From an uncultured Oscillospiraceae bacterium (GTDB lineage: Bacteria > Bacillota > Clostridia > Oscillospirales > Oscillospiraceae), in the NCBI GenBank assembly GCA_934567115.1, contig CAKTJA010000010.1, forward strand, positions 1-19,291: a stretch of DNA of 19,291 bases, written 5' to 3'. Shown here one piece after another: positions 1 to 6,643 of this stretch. Below the pieces are notes generated by a model that did not search any database, was not told where the DNA came from, and saw only the letters and a program-made list of their open reading frames with translations. Within the stretch, counting starts at the first letter, position 1. Every line of letters begins with the position of its first letter. Position numbers and translations under genes: made by a program.

Positions 1-995
1 TTGCCCTTGATCTGCACCTGATAGGCGCCGATGTGCTGCGTGATGCCGCCGGCCTCGCCGGAGGCGACGTGCGCGTTTCGAATGTAGTCGAGCAGCGAGG
101 TCTTGCCGTGGTCAACGTGGCCCATGACCACCACGACGGGCGCGCGCGGCACCAGTTCGTCATCGGTGTCCTGATGGTCGTCGATCAGCTTCTCCTCGAT
201 CGTGACGACGATCTCCTTCTCCACACGGCAGCCAAGCTCCTCCGCCACGAAGGAGGCGGTGTCGAAGTCAATGAGCTGGCTGAGCGAGGCCATGACGCCG
301 TTTTTCATCAGGCACTTGACGACCTCCGCGCCGGTCTTCTTCATGCGGCTGGCAAGCTCGCCGACGGAGATCTCGTCCGGGATCTTGACGGTGAGCGGCG
401 TTTTCTTCGCGATCTCCAGCTGGAGACGGCGCATCTTCTCCGCCTCCTCCTGCCGGCGCTTGTTGGAAAAGGCGGGGGCGTTGCGGTTGTTCTTCCGGTT
501 GCCGGCGTTGCGGAACTTCTCCTTACCGGCGTTCATGCTGTCGTGACGGCCGCTGCTGCTGCGCTCGGCCATGTCCTGAAGCTTTTCGTCGTATTTGTCC
601 AGATTGACGTTGGTATTCTTGCGGGTATCGACGATCTTTTTCTCGGGCACGCGGGTGGCGGGCTGCTGCGCGGCGGGCTTTGCCGCGCCGTCCTGCGGCT
701 TTGCCGCCGGCTCGCCGGTCTGCGCCTTCGGCGCTTCGGCCGCGCCCTGTGCGGCGGGGGCCGCCGGCGCTTCCTTCTTCTCCTGATAGGTCTCGGCAAA
801 GATCGTCTCGATTTTCACCTGATGGCGCAGCGTCAGAAAGTCGAATACGATCGACAGCTCACGGTCGTTGAGCACTTGGGAGTGACCCTTGGGCGCTTGC
901 GTATAGTCCTTGAGAATGGCAATGATATCCTTCGACTGCATGCCGAAGTCCTTTGCCACACTGCTCACCTTGTTTTTGTTTTCCGTAGTAGCCAA
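1..995 (-). CDS. infB: Translation initiation factor IF-2, N-terminal part (runs off left edge)
   Basis: IF-2 is the GTPase that delivers fMet-tRNA to the 30S subunit and promotes subunit joining. About 331 codons are visible. An IF2_N-like segment starts the protein ([14 protein letters not shown]), followed by an Ala/Pro/Lys/Arg-rich linker at about residues 75-185. A second IF2_N-like domain lies at about 194-260, and the GTPase domain opens at about residue 285 with the G1 P-loop GHVDHGKT near residue 292. G2 to G4 and the C-terminal domains lie outside the window. The start is a TTG at 995-993, chosen because a GGAGG Shine-Dalgarno sits 7 nt upstream and the IF2_N homology begins at once. 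No ATG in this frame is as well placed. It is the last gene seen of the rimP-nusA-rnpM-ylxQ-infB operon. Confidence 0.95.
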   Translation of the reverse strand, partial: MATTENKNKVSSVAKDFGMQSKDIIAILKDYTQAPKGHSQVLNDRELSIVFDFLTLRHQVKIETIFAETYQEKKEAPAAPAAQGAAEAPKAQTGEPAAKPQDGAAKPAAQQPATRVPEKKIVDTRKNTNVNLDKYDEKLQDMAERSSSGRHDSMNAGKEKFRNAGNRKNNRNAPAFSNKRRQEEAEKMRRLQLEIAKKTPLTVKIPDEISVGELASRMKKTGAEVVKCLMKNGVMASLSQLIDFDTASFVAEELGCRVEKEIVVTIEEKLIDDHQDTDDELVPRAPVVVVMGHVDHGKTSLLDYIRNAHVASGEAGGITQHIGAYQVQIKG

Positions 996-1025
996 TATAA
1001 CACCTCCAAATGTGATGGGACCGAA

Positions 1026-1679
1026 TTACTGCTTTTCTTTTCCCGCGCTGCCCTTGCCGTGCTTGACGGGGCGGGAGTGCGCGTAGCGCGTCCGTGCCGC
1101 GGCCTTCGCGGCTGTCCGCCGCCGTTCGTCGCGGTCCGGCTTCCCGCCGCGCGGTGCGTGGGGGCGCTTTCCCGGGGCGGACGGACCCCGCGTCTGCCGG
1201 GGGGCGGAGGGCGTTTCCCCCTCCGAAGGCGGCTTCGCCTTCTGTTCCGTCCGTGCGGCGGCGCGCTTCGCGCCCGTGCGGACGTTCCGCTCGTGGGCCT
1301 GCGCCTCTCTGCGGCGCTGGGCGGCGCGCTCCGCCTTGACGGAGAGCTTTTCCACCGTGGCGGCAAACGACTCGTCGTCCTCGGCAAGCTTCCGCGCGAC
1401 GGCGAGGGCGAAGCCGATATCCGTTATCGCCAGCATCGCGCAGCTCGTTCGCCCGACGGCGCGCCCCAGCGCGTCCTTATCCGCGCCCACGCGGCGCCAC
1501 AGGCACTGCCCGGCGTCGGCAAAATGACGCGCGCGCCGCACGCTGTTTTCCGCTGCGTCGGCGGCGACCAGGATCAGCCGCGCGTCGCGCGCCCGGGCCG
1601 CCGCGCCGGTCGGCTCTTCGCCGACGGCCAGCAGTCCCGCCTTTTTTGCAAGACCGATCAGATTGAGCGACTTATCCAC
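1026..1679 (-). CDS. ylxQ: YlxQ-type L7Ae/L30e ribosomal-protein-like K-turn binder with long basic tail
   Basis: Encodes 217 residues. The first ~100 (GLAKKAGLLAVGEE, then a Rossmann-like alpha/beta fold ending ITDIGFALAVARKL) match the L7Ae/L30e family, which binds kink-turn RNA. YlxQ homologues are usually only about 100 residues, so the second half is an extension: about 110 residues, very rich in Arg, Lys, Ala and Pro, probably disordered. The start is a GTG at 1679-1677, overlapping the 3' end of rnpM by 8 nt, with GGGAG about 10 nt upstream. Its place between rnpM and infB is the standard Firmicutes one. The RNA target is not visible from sequence. The family assignment is firm; the function of the tail is unknown. 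Confidence 0.88.
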   Translation of the reverse strand: MDKSLNLIGLAKKAGLLAVGEEPTGAAARARDARLILVAADAAENSVRRARHFADAGQCLWRRVGADKDALGRAVGRTSCAMLAITDIGFALAVARKLAEDDESFAATVEKLSVKAERAAQRRREAQAHERNVRTGAKRAAARTEQKAKPPSEGETPSAPRQTRGPSAPGKRPHAPRGGKPDRDERRRTAAKAAARTRYAHSRPVKHGKGSAGKEKQ

Positions 1680-1944
1680 CCGTTACCATCTCCCTTTCCA
1701 GCGCGTCGTACAGCTCCGGCGTGACGGCCTGCTCGAACGCGCGCTCCAGCGCGCGGGACTTCCGCGCGCGCCTGAGACACTCGGGATCGGGGCAGACATA
1801 CGCGCCGCGCCCGGGCTTGCGGCCCTTGAAATCAAGCGACAGCTCGCCCTCCGGGGATTTGACCACGCGGATCAGCTCGCGCTTATCCTTCATCTCGCGG
1901 CAGCCCACACACTGGCGCTGCGGATGCTTTTTCGTTTGCTGCAT
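1672..1944 (-). CDS. rnpM: RNase P modulator RnpM (YlxR, DUF448)
   Basis: A 90-residue protein of the YlxR/DUF448 family. It shows the family hallmarks: the N-terminal CVGCR motif (Cys12, Cys15), the GRGAYVCPDPEC segment in the middle, and a basic helix with RRARKSRALERAF. The B. subtilis homologue binds RNase P RNA and modulates RNase P activity, hence the name RnpM; that role is family knowledge, not seen here. The ATG at 1944 has GGGAGG 6 nt upstream. It lies 18 nt after the nusA stop and overlaps ylxQ by 8 nt, so translation of the three genes is probably coupled. Confidence 0.93.
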   Translation of the reverse strand: MQQTKKHPQRQCVGCREMKDKRELIRVVKSPEGELSLDFKGRKPGRGAYVCPDPECLRRARKSRALERAFEQAVTPELYDALEREMVTGG

Positions 1945-1962
1945 GAACTGCCTCCCTCTGAA

Positions 1963-3048
1963 TTATTCCTCTTCGCCGCCTTCGCTCTCGTCCTCGTCCC
2001 GATAGCTCTGCGGCTTGATGTCGATCTTATAGCCGACCAGACGCGCCGCGAGGCGGGCGTTCTGCCCCTCCTTGCCGATGGCGAGGGACAGCTGGTCGTC
2101 CGGAACGATGACCCGGCAGGCCTTCCCCTCCTCCGCCACGCGGACCTCGACCACGTCGGCCGGGGCGAGCGCCGCCGCGATGTATTCCGCGGGGTCGTCG
2201 CTGTATTTCACAATGTCGATCTTCTCGCCGCGCAGCTCTTCAACGATGCTGTTCACGCGCTGTCCGCGCGGACCGACGCACGCGCCGATGGGGTCGATAT
2301 TGGGGTCGCTGCTCCACACCGCCATCTTCGTGCGGCTGCCCGCCTCGCGCGCGATGCTCTTGATCTCGACCACGCCGTCGTAGATCTCGGGGACCTCCAG
2401 CTCGAACAGGCGCTTGACAAGGCCCGGATGCGTGCGGGAGATCACGACCTGCGGGCCGCGCGACTGACGGCGCACCTCGACAAGGTAGACCTTGATGCGC
2501 TGCCCCTCGGTGAGCGTTTCGCCACGGACCTGTTCCCCGGCGGTGAGGATGGCGTCCGTCGCCTCCGCCCCGGTGCCGATGCGCAGGGAGGCGCTGCCGT
2601 TGCGGGGGTCGATGCGGGTGACGACGCCGGTGAGGATCTCGTGCTGCTTGGAGTTGTACTCCTCATAGACCATGCCGCTTTCCGCCTCGCGCAGACCCTG
2701 AATGATGACCTGCTTGCCGTTGCCGGCGGCGATGCGGCCGAACTCGATATTGTCCACCGGAATGTTCACGACGCTGCCAAGCTCGTACTTGGCGGAAAGG
2801 CTCTTCGCCTCCTCCAGAGACATCTGCGTGCCGGGGTTCTCGACCTCCTCCACGACCTCCTTCTGCACGAACATCTTGAGGTCGCGCTTCGCTTCGTCGA
2901 CGTTGACGATCACGTTTTCGACGCCCTCATGGTCGCGCTTGTAGGCGGTGGCGAGCGCCTGAACGATCTTATCCATCATGAAGCTTTTGGAAATGCCGCG
3001 TTCCTTTTCCAGCATGGCGAGCGCGGCAAAAATTTCATCGCATTTCAT
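1963..3048 (-). CDS. nusA: Transcription termination/antitermination factor NusA
   Basis: NusA binds RNA polymerase and modulates pausing, intrinsic termination and antitermination. The 361-residue protein has the Gram-positive short architecture: an RNAP-binding N-terminal domain (about 1-125), an S1 domain (about 137-203), KH1 with GPRGQR (258-263) and KH2 with IGKEGQN (324-330). It ends in a short acidic tail (DEDESEGGEEE). The C-terminal acidic repeats of E. coli NusA are absent, as is usual in Firmicutes. The ATG at 3048 has AAGGAG 9 nt upstream. It follows rimP by 47 nt and belongs to the same operon. NusA could act on the terminator-like hairpin in front of rimP, which would make the operon autoregulated; that is inference. 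Confidence 0.97.
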   Translation of the reverse strand: MKCDEIFAALAMLEKERGISKSFMMDKIVQALATAYKRDHEGVENVIVNVDEAKRDLKMFVQKEVVEEVENPGTQMSLEEAKSLSAKYELGSVVNIPVDNIEFGRIAAGNGKQVIIQGLREAESGMVYEEYNSKQHEILTGVVTRIDPRNGSASLRIGTGAEATDAILTAGEQVRGETLTEGQRIKVYLVEVRRQSRGPQVVISRTHPGLVKRLFELEVPEIYDGVVEIKSIAREAGSRTKMAVWSSDPNIDPIGACVGPRGQRVNSIVEELRGEKIDIVKYSDDPAEYIAAALAPADVVEVRVAEEGKACRVIVPDDQLSLAIGKEGQNARLAARLVGYKIDIKPQSYRDEDESEGGEEE

Positions 3049-3095
3049 CGAAATTTACTCCTTGTTCTTTTATGGGGAAACGAAGCCCCGGCTCC

Positions 3096-3551
3096 TTAAA
3101 GGTCGCAGCGGAGCCGCACGAGCGCGACCTCCGGCTTTTCGAAGCGGAGCGTCCGTTCGCCGACGAGCAGCGTCACCGCGCCGTCCTCATAGCCGGTCAG
3201 CGTGCCCGCGAACTCCTTGCGTCCGTCCACGGGCTTGTAGGTTTTGAGAAGCACCTCCGCGCCCATGAACTGCTCGAAGTCGGAGGGGCGCTTGAGCGGG
3301 CGCTCCGCCCCGGCGGAGCCGACCTCGAAAACGTAGCTCCCCTCGATGGGGTCCGCCTCGTCGAGCAGGTCGCTGACCGTGCGGCTGATGGCCTCGCAGT
3401 CCAGAATGTCCACGCCGCCGGGCTTGTCGATGTAGACCCGGAGGTACCACGTCCCGCCCTCGCGGACGTACTCCACGTCCCAGAGCGCGCAGCCGTGCTC
3501 CTCCACGACGGGACGGGCCAGCTCGGCGACGGTCTCAGTTACTTTTTTCAT
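3096..3551 (-). CDS. rimP: Ribosome maturation factor RimP
   Basis: RimP assists late 30S subunit assembly. The 151-residue protein starts MKKVTETVAELARPVVEEHG and contains the typical VEYVREGGTWYLRVYIDKPGGV strand-turn region and the LLDEADPIEGSYVFEVGSAGAERPL segment that ends the N-terminal domain. An SH3-like C-terminal domain follows. An in-frame ATG exists 75 nt upstream (3626), but it lies in the middle of the leader hairpin region, and the added residues are not RimP-like. I therefore chose the ATG at 3551, which has GGAAAG/AAGGAA upstream. It is the first gene of the rimP-nusA-rnpM-ylxQ-infB operon. Confidence 0.94.
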   Translation of the reverse strand: MKKVTETVAELARPVVEEHGCALWDVEYVREGGTWYLRVYIDKPGGVDILDCEAISRTVSDLLDEADPIEGSYVFEVGSAGAERPLKRPSDFEQFMGAEVLLKTYKPVDGRKEFAGTLTGYEDGAVTLLVGERTLRFEKPEVALVRLRCDL

Positions 3552-3600
3552 GGCTTTCCAGCTTTCCTTGCGTATACGTTTTGCCCGGCGGAAAAATTGC

Positions 3601-3630
3601 AAAAGAAAGAGCGGACCAAAGTCCACTCTT
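3601..3630 (-). terminator. Terminator-like hairpin in the rimP operon leader (possible attenuator)
   Basis: In the minus-strand RNA, AAGAGTGGAC pairs with GTCCGCTCTT (10 bp, one G-U pair) across a 4-nt UUUG loop, followed directly by TCTTTT. It lies downstream of the predicted promoter and about 50 nt before the rimP start, so it would terminate a short leader unless read through. I see no leader ORF or obvious antiterminator. A role in growth-linked or NusA-dependent control of the operon is inference. Confidence 0.6.
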
Positions 3631-3656
3631 GCCTAACCCACCGAGATAATGCAATC

Positions 3657-3685
3657 ATACTATCACAGCTTTATGCAAATTGCAA
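3657..3685 (-). promoter_or_regulatory. Predicted sigma-A promoter of the rimP-nusA-infB operon
   Basis: On the minus strand, TTGCAA (3685-3680), a 17-nt spacer and TAGTAT (3662-3657), with a TGn extension of the -10. The leader then runs about 100 nt to rimP and contains the terminator-like hairpin. Confidence 0.6.
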
Positions 3686-3753
3686 GCATTTTATTAGTCC
3701 GGCGGGCTGTTTTCCGCATTTTTTCCCGCCCGCCGCGCGAAACGCCCGCGCGG

Positions 3754-4377
3754 TCACAGCGGCATGCCGGCGCGCAGCAGCAAAAACAGCTCCGCCGCGC
3801 CGAGTGCGGCCATCAGCACAATGCCGCACAGACCCGGCTTCGGGACGCGGACCGGCAGAATAAACAGTACGCCGAGCACGGCAAGACCGACCGCGCAGAA
3901 CGCCGCTGCGTCCAGACCGAAATGCGGCGGGAGCAGAAGCAGCAGGGGGACCAGAAAGGACGCGGAGGTGACCGGCATGCCGAGATAAAAGCTGCGCCGA
4001 CTGTCCGAGGCGCTCTGCCGCTCCTCCTCCGTGACGTTGAAGTAGGCGAGGCGGATCAGCGCGGCGAGGATATAGAACAGCGCCGCCGCGCGCATCGGCC
4101 ATCCGCCGCCGAGCGAGCCGCCGACGACCGCCGGCAGAACGCCGAAGCAGACAAGGTCGTTGAGCGAGTCGATCTGGATCCCGAAGCGCTTTTCCCGCTC
4201 CGTTCGGTCCTTCTTCGTCCGGGCGATGCGGCCGTCGAACGCGTCCAGCAGTCCGGAGAGCATCAGGCACAGCAGCGCGGAAAGGGCAGCGCCGTCCTGC
4301 GCGGAAAATATGCCCAGAACGCCGAAGGCGAGCGAGAGATATGTGGCGAGGACGGTATAGTCATAAACACCAATCAT
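3754..4377 (-). CDS. pssA: CDP-alcohol phosphatidyltransferase, probably CDP-diacylglycerol-serine O-phosphatidyltransferase
   Basis: A 207-residue integral membrane enzyme of the CDP-alcohol phosphatidyltransferase family. The metal-binding signature is intact: DAFDGRIAR (D-x2-D-G-x2-A-R), then G and the two further Asp residues in GIQIDSLND. The LNDLVCFGVLPA continuation is typical of the phosphatidylserine-synthase subgroup rather than PgsA. The reaction would be CDP-diacylglycerol plus L-serine to phosphatidylserine. About six hydrophobic segments are visible. The ATG at 4377 has AAGGA 6 nt upstream. It is monocistronic by appearance, with its own strong promoter; no psd gene is adjacent in this window. 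Family call is firm, substrate call is moderate. Confidence 0.85.
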   Translation of the reverse strand: MIGVYDYTVLATYLSLAFGVLGIFSAQDGAALSALLCLMLSGLLDAFDGRIARTKKDRTEREKRFGIQIDSLNDLVCFGVLPAVVGGSLGGGWPMRAAALFYILAALIRLAYFNVTEEERQSASDSRRSFYLGMPVTSASFLVPLLLLLPPHFGLDAAAFCAVGLAVLGVLFILPVRVPKPGLCGIVLMAALGAAELFLLLRAGMPL

Positions 4378-4411
4378 GAGAAGTCCTTCATTCCAAAAGA
4401 ATCATGCTCGG

Positions 4412-4440
4412 ATTATAGCAGAAGCGCGGCGGCATTGCAA
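4412..4440 (-). promoter_or_regulatory. Predicted sigma-A promoter of pssA
   Basis: Minus strand: TTGCAA (4440-4435), a 17-nt spacer, and a perfect TATAAT (4417-4412) with a TG extension one base upstream. It begins 10 nt after the stop codon of the upstream dehydrogenase gene, so pssA is likely transcribed independently. Confidence 0.75.
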
Positions 4441-4450
4441 GAAAAGATGG

Positions 4451-5650
4451 TTAAGGTTCCGTTAAGGCTGCGCCGCCGGCCCTGCCGATGACGCGGCGGA
4501 AGCGCCGCCGGTCGTAGACGACGGAGACGGGGTAAAGGGGATTGGCCTCCGCCTCCGCCAGAGCGGCAAGCCGGGGAACGTCCTCCGCGCGGATGAAGTC
4601 GAAGCGGTCGGGAATGCCGAGACGACGGTTCATGTCCCGGATCGCCCCGATCAGGTCCCGCGCGCCGCCCGGGACCGCGATGCGGGCCAGCCGCGCGAGC
4701 CGGGGACGGACGGCCTCGCCGTAATCCTCCAGCACGATGGGGAGCAGGACGGCGTTCGCAAGACCGTGCGGCGTTCCGTAGGCCCCGCCCAGCGCGTGCG
4801 CGGCGGCGTGGACGTTGCCGACGCAGGCCCGGGTGAACGCACAGCCCGCGTCGAACGAGGCGCGCAGCAGCGTCTCCCGCGCGCGGAGGGAGCGCCCATC
4901 GCGGCAGGCGGCCTCCAGATTGTGAAAAACGCCGTGCGCCGCGCTTTCGGCAAGCGCGAGCGTGTCCCGCGTGTTGTAGTACAGGCTGAGGTACGCCTCG
5001 ACGGCGTGGGTCAGCGCGTCCATGCCGGTCCATGCGGTGACGTCGGGCGGCAGAGAGACGGTCAGCAGAGGGTCGAGCACGGCCCAGTGCGGCACAAGGC
5101 AGGGGTCCTTGATGGAAAACTTCCGGTGGTCCGGCCCGGAGATCACGGCGGCGATGGTGGCCTCGGAGCCGGTCCCGGCGGTGGTGGGCACGGCGATGAG
5201 GAGCGGAAGCGTCCGGCGGACCTTCAAAAGCCCGCCGAGCTGCGCGACGGTCCGGTCCGGCCTTGCGATGCGCGCGGCGGCGGCCTTCGCCGCGTCGATG
5301 ACCGAGCCGCCGCCCACGGCGAGCAGACAGTCGCAGCCGTCGGACAGATACCGCGCGGCGAGCCGCTCCACGGTTTCCGTGTCGGGGTCCGGGCGGACCT
5401 CCGAAAAAACGGAGATGCGGACGCCGCAGCGCTCGAGCGAGCGGCGCAGACCGGAAAAATACTCGTCCGCGCACTGGCGGCGGCTGGCGACGACGAGAGG
5501 ACGCGAAACGCCGTGCCGCGAAAGGATCCCGGGCAGACGGCCCAGACTGCCGGGTCCGGAGACAAGGGACGGCGCGCGCCATGCAAGCGCGTGCGCGCCG
5601 ACGGAAAAGCCGCGCTGAAACGTGCGGCAGCATAGAGCTTGAAGCGTCAT
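4451..5650 (-). CDS. Iron-containing (group III) alcohol dehydrogenase
   Basis: A 399-residue NAD(P)-dependent dehydrogenase of the Fe-ADH family, which reduces aldehydes to alcohols or the reverse. Visible features are the dinucleotide-binding GGGSVIDAAKA (113-123), PTTAGTGSEAT (155-165), and the metal ligands by alignment to FucO: Asp211, His215 (GMDALTHAVEAYLS), His281 and His295 (NVHAAAHALGG then PHGLANA). All four are present, so it should be active. Substrate cannot be read from sequence; no 1,2-propanediol, butanol or ethanolamine genes are nearby. The ATG at 5650 has GGAGGAG 6 nt upstream. It lies downstream of hpf with a hairpin between, and its own promoter was not recognised. A GC-rich inverted repeat (CCGCCGCC/GGCGGCGG, 5679-5712) lies in its 5' region. 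Confidence 0.9.
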   Translation of the reverse strand: MTLQALCCRTFQRGFSVGAHALAWRAPSLVSGPGSLGRLPGILSRHGVSRPLVVASRRQCADEYFSGLRRSLERCGVRISVFSEVRPDPDTETVERLAARYLSDGCDCLLAVGGGSVIDAAKAAAARIARPDRTVAQLGGLLKVRRTLPLLIAVPTTAGTGSEATIAAVISGPDHRKFSIKDPCLVPHWAVLDPLLTVSLPPDVTAWTGMDALTHAVEAYLSLYYNTRDTLALAESAAHGVFHNLEAACRDGRSLRARETLLRASFDAGCAFTRACVGNVHAAAHALGGAYGTPHGLANAVLLPIVLEDYGEAVRPRLARLARIAVPGGARDLIGAIRDMNRRLGIPDRFDFIRAEDVPRLAALAEAEANPLYPVSVVYDRRRFRRVIGRAGGAALTEP

Positions 5651-5716
5651 GTGAGGCTCCTCCGCGTCGAATGAGTTTCCGCCGCCGGCGCGGAACAGGG
5701 GACGGGCGGCGGTTTA

Positions 5717-5746
5717 AAGAGGGGGGCTGACCGCCGGTCAGCCCCC
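5717..5746 (-). terminator. Hairpin after hpf, probable terminator
   Basis: A perfect 11-bp stem, GGGGGCTGACC/GGTCAGCCCCC (5722-5732 with 5736-5746), around a 3-nt loop, 25 nt after the hpf stop. On the minus strand it is followed by CTCTTTAAA, a weak U tract, so termination may be incomplete and allow some read-through into the dehydrogenase gene. Confidence 0.6.
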
Positions 5747-5770
5747 TTGATGGGTCTTAATGCGCGTATA

Positions 5771-6316
5771 TCAATCGTTTCCGCTGGTCTCGATCATGCC
5801 GTAGCCGTCGGAATTGCGGCGGTAGACCACGCACACGGCGTCGTTCTCCGTGCTGCGGAAGACAAAGAAGCTGTGGCCGAGGAGGTTCATCTGCAAAATG
5901 GCCTCCTCCGGACTCATGGGCTTCACGGTGAAGCGCTTGGTGCGCACGATGTTGAACTCATGCTCCTCGTGAATATCGAACTCCTCGGGGACCTCGGCGA
6001 CCATCGCGTCGCTGCGGAGGTTCTTGGCAAGGCGGGTCTTGTTCTTGCGGATCTTGCGGTCGATCTGACCGGCCGCCTCGTCGATCGCGCTGCGCATATC
6101 GCCGTCGGCGTCCTCGCACACGGCGCGGAACAGCGTGCCGTTCGCGCCGCGAAGCGTCACTTCGACGATGCAGCGGTTCTTCTTCTCAACAGCGAAGATC
6201 ACAGTTGCTTCCGGTTCCTCTTTGAAATACTTCTCCAGCTTGCCGATCTTCTTCTCGGCGTAGGCCTTGACGGAGTCGTTGAGGGAGATCTTCTTGCAGG
6301 TAAATGTGAACTTCAT
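5771..6316 (-). CDS. hpf: Long-form ribosome hibernation promoting factor HPF
   Basis: A 181-residue protein with both parts of long HPF. The N-terminal S30AE/RaiA domain (about 1-105, beginning MKFTFTCKKISLNDSVKAY) sits in the decoding centre. The C-terminal dimerisation domain (about 122-175, with IVRTKRFTVKPMSPEEAILQM and LLGHSFFVFRSTE) pairs two 70S ribosomes into 100S dimers in stationary phase. Length and order match the Firmicutes long form. The ATG at 6316 has AAAGGAG about 8 nt upstream. It stands alone with its own promoter and a downstream hairpin. Start and identity are secure. Confidence 0.96.
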   Translation of the reverse strand: MKFTFTCKKISLNDSVKAYAEKKIGKLEKYFKEEPEATVIFAVEKKNRCIVEVTLRGANGTLFRAVCEDADGDMRSAIDEAAGQIDRKIRKNKTRLAKNLRSDAMVAEVPEEFDIHEEHEFNIVRTKRFTVKPMSPEEAILQMNLLGHSFFVFRSTENDAVCVVYRRNSDGYGMIETSGND

Positions 6317-6402
6317 ATCGGTTAGCTCCTTTCAATCTCTGCGGGTAGTGCCGGGGTTCGGCGAAAATCCGATCCGTTTCGACGGCCTTTTCGCTTTCGT
6401 TG

Positions 6403-6431
6403 ATTATAGCACAAAACGGCCTGTCAGCCAA
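6403..6431 (-). promoter_or_regulatory. Predicted promoter of hpf
   Basis: Minus strand: TTGGCT (6431-6426), a 17-nt spacer and a perfect TATAAT (6408-6403), with an extended TGc just upstream. The leader to hpf is about 80 nt. It is divergent from the small-RNA promoter at 6530. Between the two lies an 8-bp direct repeat, CGTTCGAC, at 6481-6488 and 6511-6518. Confidence 0.7.
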
Positions 6432-6519
6432 TAGACGCAAACATGAAAAAACATTTTTGGTGCTTTTGACGAAAATGACGCGTTCGACGGCCTTCTGGCG
6501 GGTTCGGCCCCGTTCGACA

Positions 6520-6574
6520 AAAGCTTCCGTTGCAAAGGTGGGACAGGTCTGCTATGATAATCCACGGAAGCTTT
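6520..6574. repeat. Inverted repeat bracketing the small-RNA promoter
   Basis: AAAGCTTCCG (6520-6529) and CGGAAGCTTT (6565-6574) form a perfect 10-bp inverted repeat with 35 nt between them. The left arm abuts the -35 box and the right arm begins at the predicted transcription start. A second inverted pair, GGTGGGA (6537-6543) and TCCCACC (6581-6587), is interleaved with it. An operator function is inference. Confidence 0.5.
6530..6558 (+). promoter_or_regulatory. Predicted promoter of an unannotated small RNA
   Basis: Plus strand: TTGCAA (6530-6535), a 17-nt spacer, TATGAT (6553-6558), and an extended TGc before the -10. It points right, against hpf and lgt, and the only thing downstream before a terminator is about 66 nt of non-coding sequence. 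Confidence 0.65.
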
Positions 6575-6630
6575 CCAATATCCCACCCGCTTGGGCCGCT
6601 GCTTTTTTTGAGGCAGCGGCTCCTTTTTTT
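6565..6630 (+). ncRNA. Candidate small non-coding RNA between hpf and lgt
   Basis: A predicted transcript of about 66 nt, from roughly 7 nt after the TATGAT box to the end of a T7 run. It would contain a short GGAA/TTCC hairpin at the 5' end, a single-stranded AATATCCCACCCGCTTG stretch and a strong terminator hairpin. It carries no start codon with a ribosome binding site and matches no RNA family I recognise. It ends 14 nt before the 3' end of lgt, which is on the opposite strand, so it could act on lgt read-through RNA or in trans. Existence is inferred from promoter plus terminator alone. Confidence 0.5.
6593..6630 (+). terminator. Intrinsic terminator of the candidate small RNA
   Basis: GCCGCTGC (6595-6602) pairs with GCAGCGGC (6613-6620), extended by a G-U and a G-C pair, with a 10-nt T-rich loop, followed by CTTTTTTT. 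The T run is on the plus strand only, so it does not serve as the lgt terminator. Confidence 0.75.
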
Positions 6631-6643
6631 GCCCGGAGGAGCG

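Noticed and set aside
33..3099. Long plus-strand open frames opposite infB, ylxQ, nusA and rimP
   Set aside because: They are antisense shadows caused by high GC; the minus-strand proteins match well-known families end to end.
3552..3626. An upstream ATG for rimP at 3626
   Set aside because: It falls inside the leader hairpin, lacks a Shine-Dalgarno, and adds residues not found in RimP.
6593..6630. The hairpin at the end of lgt as the lgt terminator
   Set aside because: The T run lies on the plus strand; on the minus strand the hairpin is followed by a mixed GC-rich sequence.
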